Under the pieces are notes generated by a model. It saw only the letters and a program-made list of their open reading frames with translations. It searched no databases and was not told the DNA's origin. A stretch of DNA of 34,427 bases from an uncultured Bacteroidales bacterium. GTDB lineage: Bacteria; Bacteroidota; Bacteroidia; Bacteroidales; Paludibacteraceae. Shown here piece after piece: positions 8,671 to 17,148 of this stretch. The position numbers and the translations under genes were made by a program. Each line of letters starts with the position of its first letter. Within the stretch, counting starts at the first letter, position 1. Location of the stretch: NCBI GenBank assembly GCA_902780235.1, contig CACZEL010000020.1:1-34427 (forward strand), given 5' to 3'.

Positions 8671-10668
8671 TTAACGTTCCCGGAACGTTCCGGTGCGGTA
8701 AGCTTGAAGGAGTTGTTCGAGAGAGTGGATCTGTTCGAGCAACTCTTTTCCTTTGTCCGTATCTTTGATTCTGATACGATGACCGCTGAAATCTTGGAGT
8801 AGGGTACGGTTGTGGATATCCGATCCGGAGAGGATGGCCTGCTCGCGGGATTCGAACGATTCGTGCTCCACGAGTTGGATGCCGTGACTATTATAAATCA
8901 GCGTGTATCCGGCTATTCCGGTCTTCTCCTGATAGGGCTTCGAGAACCCTCCGTCGATCACAAACCGCTTGCCGTTGGCGCGCATGGGAGTCTCGCCTTT
9001 GATGGTGCGAACAGGCACGTGCCCATTCACGATACGTCCCGTCGCGGGATCAAGACCGAACTCTTTCAGGATTTTCTCACAGATCTTCTCATCGTCCGCA
9101 AGGCTGAAATAGGCGCCTTTATGTTCGTCCCAAGCGGGTCCCTTCGGCAGGAAATAACGCTCGAAAGTGGTCATCTTGTCCTTGTTATAAAGCGGCGAGT
9201 TGGCACCTTCCCAGAGGTAAAGCATATAGTCGAGTGCATCTTGTTTGGCTTGTCCTTCTCCGTAGTACGCTTGACGGACGATGGCGTCGGTGCAATCCAT
9301 GAGGGCCTTGCCCGAGACGCGCTGACCGAACACTTCCGTTTCGGTGAACGAACCGTCCGCATTGAGAGGAATTGCCGCGTGGTAGAGTAGGAAACCGTTG
9401 CGCACGAGATAGAGCGAACCATGCTCATAGAGCATGCGCAGATGCTTCTGCATCTTCTCGGACTTGCGGAACGAACGGGCTAACTGGTTCATCAGATCGC
9501 TCTCTTCCTGACTCAAGGCGTATGGATCAGCAGGGTCTAAAGTCGGTAAGTTTTGGTCAAGCAAAACTTGACCCTTGAATGTTAATTGTTCATTATTAAT
9601 TGTTAATTGTCCGAGCACCGCTCGGTCATCCATCTTCCATTCGGGATGCCGCAGAACCGTCTGTCCTTCGAGCTTGAACTGAATGATCGAGATCGCCTTG
9701 TGCATCTTTGCCATCAGTTGTGCCGAACGGGTCAGACGCGGGTTATTATCGAAGTCTTTGGTCTGCCAGATCGTACACGGGTCGTCGCCATAGACGGTCA
9801 TCGCGAAATTGGCAAGCGGCAACAGGTTGATACCATAGCCCTCTTCGAGCGTCTCGATATTGGCGTACCGGATCGACACACGCAGTACGGTCGCGATCAA
9901 GGCCATGTTGCCGGCCATAGCACCCATCCACTCGATGTCGTGGTTTCCCCATTCGATATCGTAGTCGCGCACGGTATCTAACACGTCGAGGATCTTGGCG
10001 GCTCCAGAACCGCGGTCGAAGATGTCACCGACGATATGCAGCGTGTCAATCGTCAGGCTGTGGATTAGATAGCATATCGCGATCAGTACTTGGTCAGCAC
10101 AGCCCGTCTCGATGATCGCATCGATGATAGCGTGGTAATAGGTGTTACGGTCGTGCTGCTCCAAATGGCTCTCGTGAAGCAACTCGCGGATGATGTAAGC
10201 ATAGTCAGGCGGAAGAAGTTTCTCCACTTTCGATCGGCTGTACTTGATCGTCACCGCACGGGCTATGTTCACCACCTGATGCAGACGCGTGCGATACCAT
10301 TCATCTAAAGATTTCAGATTGGAGATTTGAGAATTCTGATTTAAGATCCCGTCTACTTCCTCGCCGGCATAGAACCGTTTGATCAGTTCGAGCCGCTCGT
10401 CGGGGTAGTAGATCAAGGCGCAGATAGCGCGTTTCTCTTCCTCCGAGATCGTGTCGCCATAGACCTCATCCACTTTCTTGCGCACCACACCCGAGGCGTT
10501 CTTGATCATGTGAATGAACGCCATCGACGCACCGTGCAGGTCGGACACAAAATGCTCCGTCCCTTTCGGCAACGACAGGATCGCACGCAGGTTAATCAAC
10601 TCCGAGATGACCGCTTGAGAATTAGGAAATTTCTCGCTCAATAAGCGCAGGTATCGTTCGTCTTGCAT
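8671..10668 (-). CDS. fbp: Fructose-1,6-bisphosphatase, class 3
   Basis: Gluconeogenic hydrolysis of fructose-1,6-bisphosphate to fructose-6-phosphate. The 665-residue protein is of the long Firmicutes/Bacteroidota class 3 type, a metallophosphoesterase unrelated to class 1 enzymes. Metal-binding signatures run in order: LPKGTEHFVSDLHG near the N-terminus, VGDIFDRGSGAAKILD, EWGNHDIEWMGA, and IVNGHVPVRTIKGE in the C-terminal third, followed by FVIDGGFSKPYQ. Two stretches (residues about 107-120 and 354-363) are encoded by heptameric arrays. It has a clear promoter (10689-10719) and converges on the hydrolase gene with a one-base gap. Its product and that of glmS both meet at fructose-6-phosphate. 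Confidence 0.96.
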   Translation of the reverse strand: MQDERYLRLLSEKFPNSQAVISELINLRAILSLPKGTEHFVSDLHGASMAFIHMIKNASGVVRKKVDEVYGDTISEEEKRAICALIYYPDERLELIKRFYAGEEVDGILNQNSQISNLKSLDEWYRTRLHQVVNIARAVTIKYSRSKVEKLLPPDYAYIIRELLHESHLEQHDRNTYYHAIIDAIIETGCADQVLIAICYLIHSLTIDTLHIVGDIFDRGSGAAKILDVLDTVRDYDIEWGNHDIEWMGAMAGNMALIATVLRVSIRYANIETLEEGYGINLLPLANFAMTVYGDDPCTIWQTKDFDNNPRLTRSAQLMAKMHKAISIIQFKLEGQTVLRHPEWKMDDRAVLGQLTINNEQLTFKGQVLLDQNLPTLDPADPYALSQEESDLMNQLARSFRKSEKMQKHLRMLYEHGSLYLVRNGFLLYHAAIPLNADGSFTETEVFGQRVSGKALMDCTDAIVRQAYYGEGQAKQDALDYMLYLWEGANSPLYNKDKMTTFERYFLPKGPAWDEHKGAYFSLADDEKICEKILKEFGLDPATGRIVNGHVPVRTIKGETPMRANGKRFVIDGGFSKPYQEKTGIAGYTLIYNSHGIQLVEHESFESREQAILSGSDIHNRTLLQDFSGHRIRIKDTDKGKELLEQIHSLEQLLQAYRTGTFRER
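9581..9608. repeat. Heptameric array inside fbp (first)
   Basis: Four units with consensus GTTAATT on the plus strand. On the coding strand they give LTINNEQLT. A perfect 7-bp hairpin (GGTCAAG/CTTGACC, 9555-9573) lies just beside it. Confidence 0.8.
10309..10350. repeat. Heptameric array inside fbp (second)
   Basis: Six units with consensus AGATTTC on the plus strand, the last three decayed. Coding-strand product is LNQNSQISNLKS, just before DEWYRTRL. Confidence 0.8.
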
Positions 10669-10688
10669 GGTTTAATCTAAATTTGCTG

Positions 10689-10719
10689 CAAAGGTACAAC
10701 TTTTTTTGCATATATGCAA
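10689..10719 (-). promoter_or_regulatory. fbp promoter (-33/-7)
   Basis: On the minus strand TTG (10717-10719) and TACCTTTG (10689-10696) are 20 bases apart, with an A tract between them. It lies just upstream of the fbp ATG, giving a leader of about 15-20 bases. Confidence 0.85.
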
Positions 10720-10791
10720 ATATAACGGTTATTTTTTTTGTTGGATGGTATAGAAACATTGTGTATTGGTCTGTAGATTGTACCAATTATA

Positions 10792-10857
10792 ACCTACTAA
10801 CCACCTACTAATCACCTACTAATCACCTACTATTTACATACTAATCGCATACTACAC
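10792..10857. repeat. Tandem array of six 11-bp units
   Basis: Six consecutive 11-base units with consensus ACCTACTAATC; units two and three are identical, five and six more diverged. It lies in the intergenic region between fbp and mntA, outside both promoters. Confidence 0.9.
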
Positions 10858-11018
10858 TATGCTGAATGTGACTTAATCTAAAAAAGGTTGACTCGATAAC
10901 TGATGCAAAATTCAAAAAAATGAAAGCACAAAAAAAGCGAGTTACAGCCGCACATTGTGCGAATAGCAAGGCTTTTCCTCTAAAAACTCAAATAAATTCG
11001 ATTTTTACTAGCAAATCC

Positions 11019-11049
11019 TTGCATATTCCAAATAATTGTTGTAATTTTG
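11019..11049 (+). promoter_or_regulatory. mntA-hepT promoter (-33/-7)
   Basis: TTG (11019-11021) and TAATTTTG (11042-11049) with a 20-base spacer. The same palindrome TTTTGCAGCGCAAAA as in the glmS promoter lies at 11045-11059. The position decides the mntA start at 11076. Confidence 0.8.
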
Positions 11050-11075
11050 CAGCGCAAAATGTAAACAACACTATT

Positions 11076-11384
11076 ATGCCAAGCGCAGAAGTCCAAAAAA
11101 TGATTCCGCAAATCCAGGAGTATCTGGCTACGCAGCCGGTCGAACGAGCTTATTTGTTCGGCTCTTGTTCTCGTGGCGAAGAGACTCCGGAAAGCGATGT
11201 CGATATATTAGTTACATATACCGATAGCGATAGTCTTTCTTTAATGGACATTAGTCGAATGATGGTAGATCTTGGCAAGCGGATTCATCGTAGTGTTGAT
11301 TTGGTTGAAGACGAGTATTTGGCTCCTTTTGCCCGTAATAGTGTTAATCACGATAAAATTAAAATCTATGAGAGAGCGTCTTAG
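11076..11384 (+). CDS. mntA: MntA-like nucleotidyltransferase antitoxin
   Basis: Minimal nucleotidyltransferase of 102 residues, the antitoxin half of a HEPN/MNT pair. The catalytic signature GSX10DXD is complete: FGSCSRGEETPESDVDILV with Ser30, Asp41 and Asp43, plus a third acidic position in SVDLVE. In studied pairs this enzyme adenylylates the HEPN toxin and silences it. The frame is open further upstream to 10920, but the promoter -7 box at 11042-11049 lies inside that extension, so the ATG at 11076 is the start. It overlaps the toxin gene by 17 bases, the usual arrangement. Confidence 0.9.
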   Translation: MPSAEVQKMIPQIQEYLATQPVERAYLFGSCSRGEETPESDVDILVTYTDSDSLSLMDISRMMVDLGKRIHRSVDLVEDEYLAPFARNSVNHDKIKIYERAS

Positions 11385-11724
11385 AGATAAAGAGCGTTTA
11401 GTCCATATCCTTACTGCAATAGATAACCTCGTGGATGGCAGTAAACGTTATTCTGCGGAGGATGCGGAAAAAGATACCATTATTTTTTACGGTTTTGTCA
11501 AACAGGTAGAAATTATTGGAGAAGCGACCTATAAATTAACCAAGGAGTTTCGTGCAGCTCACCCTGAAACGGAGTGGGATGTAATTGAGAATATGCGACA
11601 TGTTTTGGTGCATGGCTATTATACCATTACTCCTCATAAAGTATGGCGCGTCATAAACAATGATCTCCCGCTTTTGCGTCCACAGATCGAACGTTATATC
11701 GAAGAAGAAAGCGCAAAACAATAA
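11368..11724 (+). CDS. hepT: HepT-like HEPN-domain toxin (DUF86)
   Basis: A 118-residue all-alpha HEPN protein, probably an RNase. The diagnostic RX4HXY motif is intact in MRHVLVHGYY (Arg77, His82, Tyr84); in known MntA/HepT pairs the tyrosine of this motif is the residue modified by the antitoxin. The ATG at 11368 lies within the last codons of mntA; an earlier in-frame ATG at 11272 would bury most of mntA and is rejected. The pair sits at the left part of the accessory island, where toxin-antitoxin modules are common. RNase activity is family knowledge and not shown here. Confidence 0.9.
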   Translation: MRERLRDKERLVHILTAIDNLVDGSKRYSAEDAEKDTIIFYGFVKQVEIIGEATYKLTKEFRAAHPETEWDVIENMRHVLVHGYYTITPHKVWRVINNDLPLLRPQIERYIEEESAKQ

Positions 11725-11794
11725 CCATATCGCTTCGCCGCGAGCGGAAAAGCGGCCGTCAGGTCTTAGACGTAAAATGGGATGACATAAAAAA

Positions 11795-11810
11795 GGCACA
11801 AATGTGTGCC
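11795..11810 (-). terminator. Small hairpin with T run on the minus strand
   Basis: GGCACA and TGTGCC pair around AATG. Six As precede it, so a T run follows only on the minus strand, where I see no gene to terminate. Confidence 0.35.
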
Positions 11811-11833
11811 CGAATAGCGTAATAAGCCAAAAC

Positions 11834-11967
11834 TTGATTTTCTGAAAACTGGACACTTTTAGGAAATTAACAATTCAAGCACGGTTTATGCACGCTCACG
11901 TATCAGCGTGAGTTTTCCGTGCGTAAATTTGAATTGTTAAGGTAGTCCAGAATCCTCAGAAAATCAA
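11834..11967. repeat. 134-bp nested inverted repeat upstream of the MBL gene
   Basis: Four nested perfect arms: TTGATTTTCTGA at 11834-11845 with 11956-11967 (12 bp), CTGGAC at 11849-11854 with 11945-11950, TTAACAATTCAA at 11867-11878 with 11929-11940 (12 bp), GCACGG at 11879-11884 with 11917-11922, and a tip CTCACG/CGTGAG (11895-11912). It would fold as one long hairpin. The rest of 11725-12014 shows no gene. Confidence 0.85.
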
Positions 11968-12014
11968 ATGAAGCGAACGAAAACGCACGCTTTTGTTATG
12001 TAAATAAGGACTAT

Positions 12015-13097
12015 ATGAGTAAGATCTTAATGAAAGATGTTGGCAGCGCCCAACATGTTCTTCTTGGGCCTGAGAACGGAAAAGATTCCGTTGTGGTAGA
12101 TTTTGGGATAGGGAAAGATTATCCCAATAAACAAATTATCCCGCAATGCGCTCCTTTTCCATGGCCTTTTGAGAAACTAATTATATCTCATTTCCACGAG
12201 GATCATATTAATGGCTTTAGCAAAATTTTAGGTAGTTATCCTAAGCCATATTGCTCTTTTGATACTATTTATTATCCTAAGATGCCCTGTATGGCAAATA
12301 CCAATTCTGTTTGCCCTCAATTATTGGGTCTTTTGGTAAAAGCTATTTCGCTAGGAGTTGCACAAATATTTAGCCAAACTCAATACTCAAATCTCTATAA
12401 TTTTCTTAATGATGTTATAGCAAGTAATTCTAAGATATTGCGATTTATACCTGTTTCGAGGGGATGTCAAATACCATGTGGTCAACATACTATCGAAATA
12501 ATGTGGCCGATACAAACTACCACGACAACGATTAATCGAAAAATATTGGATGATATTAATTCATTATTTCAGCAAGCGTTAGCACAAATATTGCCGCTAA
12601 ACCAAATATACTCTTTTGTGAATTCAACACTAATTAGTGCAACTGAGTCATTTCAAAATGAATTTGTATTCAGTAATGCATTCTTACGATTGTATACACA
12701 AGCATTATCTACCATAATGAACAATAAATTATCAAAAAAGCAGAAAAGCCTGATGAGCTCTGCGCAAAAGAAAATTAAAGATGTCCTTAACAAATGGTCG
12801 ATCGCATTCATGACAGATGATAATATTCTTTTTCTTGGAGATTTAATGGCAACGCAAATTAATAATGTTTGCAACAATCTTATTGTTGGCAATAAGCAGA
12901 TGATAGATGTATTAGTCGCTGCTCATCATGGAACACATAATGGATACAAACTAAAAAAACTATGTGTTCAGCATGCGATAGCATCAATAGGAAACAGACT
13001 CTTTGGAACAAAAGAAGAAGCAAAATCACGTGTTGTATATAGTACTATAGCGAATACTTATGCTACCACACATCAAATAGGTGATATAATGATATAA
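12015..13097 (+). CDS. Metallo-beta-lactamase-fold hydrolase (ComEC-like MBL domain, no membrane part)
   Basis: A 360-residue soluble protein with the metal-binding HXHXDH motif in SHFHEDHINGF (residues 59-64), a second metal ligand in NILFLGDLMA, and AAHHGTHNGYK further on. The last two segments are typical of the competence ComEC/Rec2 type of MBL domain, whose members act on nucleic acids or nucleotides. No signal peptide and no membrane helices are seen. The middle (about residues 90-260) is long and not recognisable. The gene is much richer in A+T than its housekeeping neighbours. It is preceded by a 134-bp nested inverted repeat and followed after 15 bases by the BspA-like gene. Function unknown. 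Confidence 0.75.
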   Translation: MSKILMKDVGSAQHVLLGPENGKDSVVVDFGIGKDYPNKQIIPQCAPFPWPFEKLIISHFHEDHINGFSKILGSYPKPYCSFDTIYYPKMPCMANTNSVCPQLLGLLVKAISLGVAQIFSQTQYSNLYNFLNDVIASNSKILRFIPVSRGCQIPCGQHTIEIMWPIQTTTTTINRKILDDINSLFQQALAQILPLNQIYSFVNSTLISATESFQNEFVFSNAFLRLYTQALSTIMNNKLSKKQKSLMSSAQKKIKDVLNKWSIAFMTDDNILFLGDLMATQINNVCNNLIVGNKQMIDVLVAAHHGTHNGYKLKKLCVQHAIASIGNRLFGTKEEAKSRVVYSTIANTYATTHQIGDIMI

Positions 13098-13112
13098 AAA
13101 TTTAATATACTT

Positions 13113-16100
13113 ATGAAAACAAAACTTTTTACTCTTTTCCTTGCTTTTGTCATAAGCATAGGAACAATTTTCGCTGAAGCAGTCAAAATTGGCGATTTGT
13201 ATTATAATTTAAATACAAGATCACTCACTGCAGAAGTTACTTCAAAACCAGAGACAACTGGATATGTTGGTGATATAAGTATACCAGACACTATTACTTA
13301 TAGTTCGAAGAATTATATCGTTACTAGCATTGGAGAATCTGCATTCTCTAGTGACACCCGTTTGACTTCTATTACAATTGGAAACAATATTTCTACTATA
13401 GGTTATTGCGCATTTGGCAACTGTAAAGGTTTAACTTCTGTGACAATCCCTAATAATGTCACCAGCATTGGTAAATGGGCTTTCCGTGATTGCACCAATT
13501 TGACCTCTGTGACGATTGGAAATAGCGTTACAAGCATTGGATCAGGGGCATTTTTAGGTTGTACAGGTTTGGCATCTATTAGTATTCCAAATAGCGTTAC
13601 AAGCATTAGAAGCAGTGCTTTCTCCGGCTGCACTGGTTTGGCTGCTATTGTCCTCTCCAATAGTCTCACATGCATAGATACGTGTACTTTCTATGGTTGC
13701 ACCAGTTTGACCTCGGTGACGATTCCCAATAGCGTCACGTGTATTGAATTTCGCGCATTTGATCGTTGCAGAAGTTTAAAATCTTTGGTTATGGGCAATA
13801 CTGTCTCAAGTATTGGGCAGTATGCTTTTCGATATTGCTCTGTAATTAAATCAGTAACAATAAATTCCAATGCTCTTGCTAATATGTCTTCATCTTTGCA
13901 AGTATATTTTGGTTCGCAAGTTACTGAGTATATTATTGGCGGAGACGTTTCTACTATTGGACATAATTCTTTCCGAAATTGTACCAGTTTGACTTCAGTT
14001 ACGATTGGAAATAGCGTTACAAGCATTGGAAATAATGTTTTCTCCGGTTGTACCAGTTTGACTTCAGTGACGATTAATTCAAATGCTATAATGAGAAAAG
14101 TTTATAATTGGGATGCCAGTTTTAGTTATATTTTTGGAAATCAAGTCACTCACTATACCATTGGAGATAGTGTCTCAAGTATTGGGAGTTGTGCATTCTA
14201 TGGTTGCTCTGGTATGACCTCTTTAACGATTCCCAATAGCATCACAAGTATTGGAAATCATGCTTTCCATGGTTGCTCTGGTATGACCTCTTTAACGATT
14301 CCAAATAGCGTCACAAGTATCGGAGATGGTGCATTCTATGGTTGCAGCGGTTTGACGTCAATAACACTTTCAAATAGATTGCAAGAAATAGGTGAAGTAT
14401 CATTTGAAAGTTGTGCTAATTTAAAATCAATTTCAATCCCCACTAGTGTTACCAGCATTGGTTATACAGCGTTCGGAGGATGTGCAAACTTAAAAACAAT
14501 AGTTGTTCCTAATGGTGTATCTGTAATTGGAGATTTTGCCTTTGCTCGTTGTACTAACTTAACATCGATACAAATTGGAAAAAATGTATCAAGTATAGGA
14601 GATTTTATTCTAAATGAGTGCCCCAATTTAACTTCTATTGTAGTTGATAGTAAGAATACTATGTATGATAGTCGTAACAGGTGTAATGCTTTGATTGAAA
14701 CGGCTACAAACACACTTTTATATGGGTGTAAAAATACAATTATTCCAGAAGGAATATTAAGTATAGGAGATAATGCTTTCTATGGTTGCGAAGGTTTGGC
14801 CTCTGTGAATTTTCCAGATAGTATCACTAATATTGGTATGAGGGCATTTCGTGATTGTGCCAATTTGACCTCTGTTAGTTTGCCAAATTGTATTACAAGT
14901 ATAGGAAGTGAGGCTTTCGCTAATTGCACTAGTTTGTCCTCTGTTATAGTTCCTTGTAGCGCTACTGACATTGGAACTAAATGTTTTGATGGGTGTGTTG
15001 CAATTAAATATCTATCATGGGATGGGTGTGATAGGGAAGAAAAAAAGAATTTCTTCTCTCAATCGATATCACCTGATACGATTATTTTAGGAAGTCATGT
15101 AACATCTGAAAATTTGCCAACTGCTTTTAACAAAGGATTTAATTTGGAATACGCAGAGATAAATGCAACGTTATCAGACATTTCCGTCCTGAGATATTGG
15201 AAAGCGAAGCATATAGTGTGGAATGCCAAGTCCCATGGTAAAATAAATGAGCGATACCAAGTACCATTTAGTAGTAGGGAGAATGTTGAAATATTTGAAA
15301 TTGGGGATAGTGTAGAGATTATTGGCGATTATTTATTTAGTGATTTGAAGACATTATCCACATTGAAAATTCCAGAAAAAATCTCAGAAATCGGTAAGTA
15401 CGCATTTAAAGGTTGTACCAATATAACTTCTGTAAGATGGAATGCGATAAATCCGAGTACTAGCGATGATATATTTAAAGATTCAAAAAATAGTATCAAC
15501 TCTTTTGAGATAGGAGACAAAGTAACTCATATTCCTGATTTTCTATGTGATAACATGACAATGGTAGATTCTATTATCATTCCACAATCTGTGAAACAAA
15601 TTGGAAAAGCTGCATTTCAAAATTGCAAATGTATTACTAATATTCCGGATAGTGTCATTGAGGTTGGTAAATGTTCGTTTTTAGGTTGCTCAAATCTATC
15701 AACTATCTCTTCTAATCTGCAATTTATTGGTGATAGTGCTTTTGCTGGTTGTTCAAAGTTAACGGATATTACTTTCCCATCTGAACGATTATCAATAGGA
15801 AGCGATGCATTCTTAGGGTGTAATATTATGAATGTATATATAACGGATATCGCCAAGTGGTGTAGTAGTAGATTCCCTTCTGCATACATAATGGGTGATC
15901 ACACACAACAAATTAAACTTAACGGAATAATGTTATTTAACAAAGCGACAAAACTGTATGTTAACGGGAAAGAACTTCACGATTTGGTAATTCCTGATGA
16001 ATGTTCATCTGTTACTGGAAGAGCATTTGAATCATATGCCGGCTTAAGAAGTGTTACCTTCCATGATGGGATTCGTGGTATAGGGGAAAAATCTTTTGAT

Positions 16101-16802
16101 TGTCCCAATCTGATAAAAATTACATGTTTTGCAACGAATCCGCCTAGTGCAGAGAAGATGTATGTTCAAAGGTATTATGGTGAATCAACCTATTTATATA
16201 CATTTTATGTGGAAGCATTCCCTAACGTAAAAAATAAAATAAAACTATATGTGCCCCAGAACTCTATTGAAACATATAGAGAAGCAAAAGTATGGCAGAA
16301 CTTCAATACAATTTTACCTATTCAAAACGCGTTGGAGATTAATGAGGATGACGTTAAAGCAACTCCAACTGCAAATAATAGTGTCATTGTTCAATGGCCC
16401 TCTGTTGAACAAGCTGATTCATATATAGTAGAGATATGGAAAGAAGAAGATCTTATATGCTCATTTACTTTTGATTCTCAGGGATATTTGTTACGAGTTA
16501 GCAATGCAGTGCGCGCTCATTATGGAGCAAGTAATCATAGTGCTCAAGCTGATCACATTTCAAAAGGATGGCAATATACTATTGATGGTTTAGAACCTGG
16601 AATGCAATACACATATACAATTTCAATGAAGGATAGTGAAGGCATAGATTTGTTCTCGCAATCCCTTCTGTTCTGTACATATGGAGAAGGATTGGAAGAA
16701 ATTAAATCTCGGATTAAGACGCACAAAATTATCCATAACGGGCAAATCCTAATTCTTCGAGGGGATAAGATGTATACTTTGCGAGGACAAGAGATGAGGT
16801 GA
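13113..16802 (+). CDS. BspA-like leucine-rich repeat surface protein
   Basis: A 1229-residue exported protein. Residues 1-21 form a signal peptide (MKTKLFTLFLAFVISIGTIFA). Most of the chain is LRR_5-type repeats of about 23 residues with the theme LTSVTIPNSVTSIGxxAFxGC, regular from about 60 to 660 and more diverged to about 1050. A fibronectin type III-like domain follows (about 1080-1190, with VIVQWPSVEQADSYIVEI). The last 40 residues (IIHNGQILILRGDKMYTLRGQEMR region) look like the C-terminal tails of many Bacteroidales secreted proteins and may be a sorting signal of type IX kind; that is inference. BspA proteins mediate adhesion. It is A+T-rich and likely cotranscribed with the MBL gene. 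Confidence 0.9.
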   Translation: MKTKLFTLFLAFVISIGTIFAEAVKIGDLYYNLNTRSLTAEVTSKPETTGYVGDISIPDTITYSSKNYIVTSIGESAFSSDTRLTSITIGNNISTIGYCAFGNCKGLTSVTIPNNVTSIGKWAFRDCTNLTSVTIGNSVTSIGSGAFLGCTGLASISIPNSVTSIRSSAFSGCTGLAAIVLSNSLTCIDTCTFYGCTSLTSVTIPNSVTCIEFRAFDRCRSLKSLVMGNTVSSIGQYAFRYCSVIKSVTINSNALANMSSSLQVYFGSQVTEYIIGGDVSTIGHNSFRNCTSLTSVTIGNSVTSIGNNVFSGCTSLTSVTINSNAIMRKVYNWDASFSYIFGNQVTHYTIGDSVSSIGSCAFYGCSGMTSLTIPNSITSIGNHAFHGCSGMTSLTIPNSVTSIGDGAFYGCSGLTSITLSNRLQEIGEVSFESCANLKSISIPTSVTSIGYTAFGGCANLKTIVVPNGVSVIGDFAFARCTNLTSIQIGKNVSSIGDFILNECPNLTSIVVDSKNTMYDSRNRCNALIETATNTLLYGCKNTIIPEGILSIGDNAFYGCEGLASVNFPDSITNIGMRAFRDCANLTSVSLPNCITSIGSEAFANCTSLSSVIVPCSATDIGTKCFDGCVAIKYLSWDGCDREEKKNFFSQSISPDTIILGSHVTSENLPTAFNKGFNLEYAEINATLSDISVLRYWKAKHIVWNAKSHGKINERYQVPFSSRENVEIFEIGDSVEIIGDYLFSDLKTLSTLKIPEKISEIGKYAFKGCTNITSVRWNAINPSTSDDIFKDSKNSINSFEIGDKVTHIPDFLCDNMTMVDSIIIPQSVKQIGKAAFQNCKCITNIPDSVIEVGKCSFLGCSNLSTISSNLQFIGDSAFAGCSKLTDITFPSERLSIGSDAFLGCNIMNVYITDIAKWCSSRFPSAYIMGDHTQQIKLNGIMLFNKATKLYVNGKELHDLVIPDECSSVTGRAFESYAGLRSVTFHDGIRGIGEKSFDCPNLIKITCFATNPPSAEKMYVQRYYGESTYLYTFYVEAFPNVKNKIKLYVPQNSIETYREAKVWQNFNTILPIQNALEINEDDVKATPTANNSVIVQWPSVEQADSYIVEIWKEEDLICSFTFDSQGYLLRVSNAVRAHYGASNHSAQADHISKGWQYTIDGLEPGMQYTYTISMKDSEGIDLFSQSLLFCTYGEGLEEIKSRIKTHKIIHNGQILILRGDKMYTLRGQEMR

Positions 16803-16911
16803 AAAGCGGGCAATAATATTGCCCTGTAATAGAAAAAAGAGGGCGGCGGCAGGGATGTCGCCGCCTGTTTTGATGCCGACTAGTAGTCGGCGAAAACGAA
16901 GAATCAATAGA

Positions 16912-16961
16912 CGGCGTTTTTCTATCCGCCAAGATTGGACGGATACAGGAGAAAAACGCCG
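16912..16961. repeat. Long hairpin, core family copy 1
   Basis: Outer arms CGGCGTTTTTC (16912-16922) and GAAAAACGCCG (16951-16961), 11 bp perfect; inner arms TATCCG (16923-16928) and CGGATA (16940-16945). Shares the core TCTATCCGCCAAG with copy 2. Confidence 0.85.
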
Positions 16962-17148
16962 AATGTGGGGAAGGAATATATCCGCGGGTCTGACGCCCCG
17001 CGCACATGACAAAGAGGGAGAATGACCGGCATGAGATGCCGGGCTAATGGACGAAGAGCAATATATCAACCCTAATAAACAAAAGAGGGATTAACACATC
17101 GTATAACGATGTACTTGTTTGTACTAACCGATGGCACATCCAGCGCGG

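Larger units (their letters stand above)
10669..11075. other. Intergenic region between fbp and mntA
   Basis: About 400 bases without a supported gene. It holds the fbp promoter, the 11-bp array, and the mntA promoter. The stretch 10858-11018 shows nothing I can name; a short frame from 10920 is only an upstream extension of mntA. Confidence 0.7.

Noticed and set aside
10792-10857. CRISPR array
   Set aside because: The units are 11 bases long and continuous, with no spacers and no cas genes. The BspA repeats and hairpin region were rejected as CRISPR for the same reason.
10920-11075. N-terminal extension of mntA by 52 codons
   Set aside because: The promoter and transcription start lie inside it, and MntA family proteins begin near 11076.
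11536-11856. A 106-codon minus-strand frame over the hepT end
   Set aside because: Overlaps hepT and runs into the inverted repeat; the peptide is hydrophobic but has no start signal or family. It may include a decayed repeat.
11846-11866. End of an IS3-like insertion sequence
   Set aside because: The CTGGACACTTTT stretch recalls such ends, but no transposase frame or target duplication is present; the nested inverted repeat explains the symmetry.
11867-11940. Integron attC site
   Set aside because: Length and folded shape are tempting, but the boxes do not fit GTTRRRY and RYYYAAC, and no integrase is in the window.
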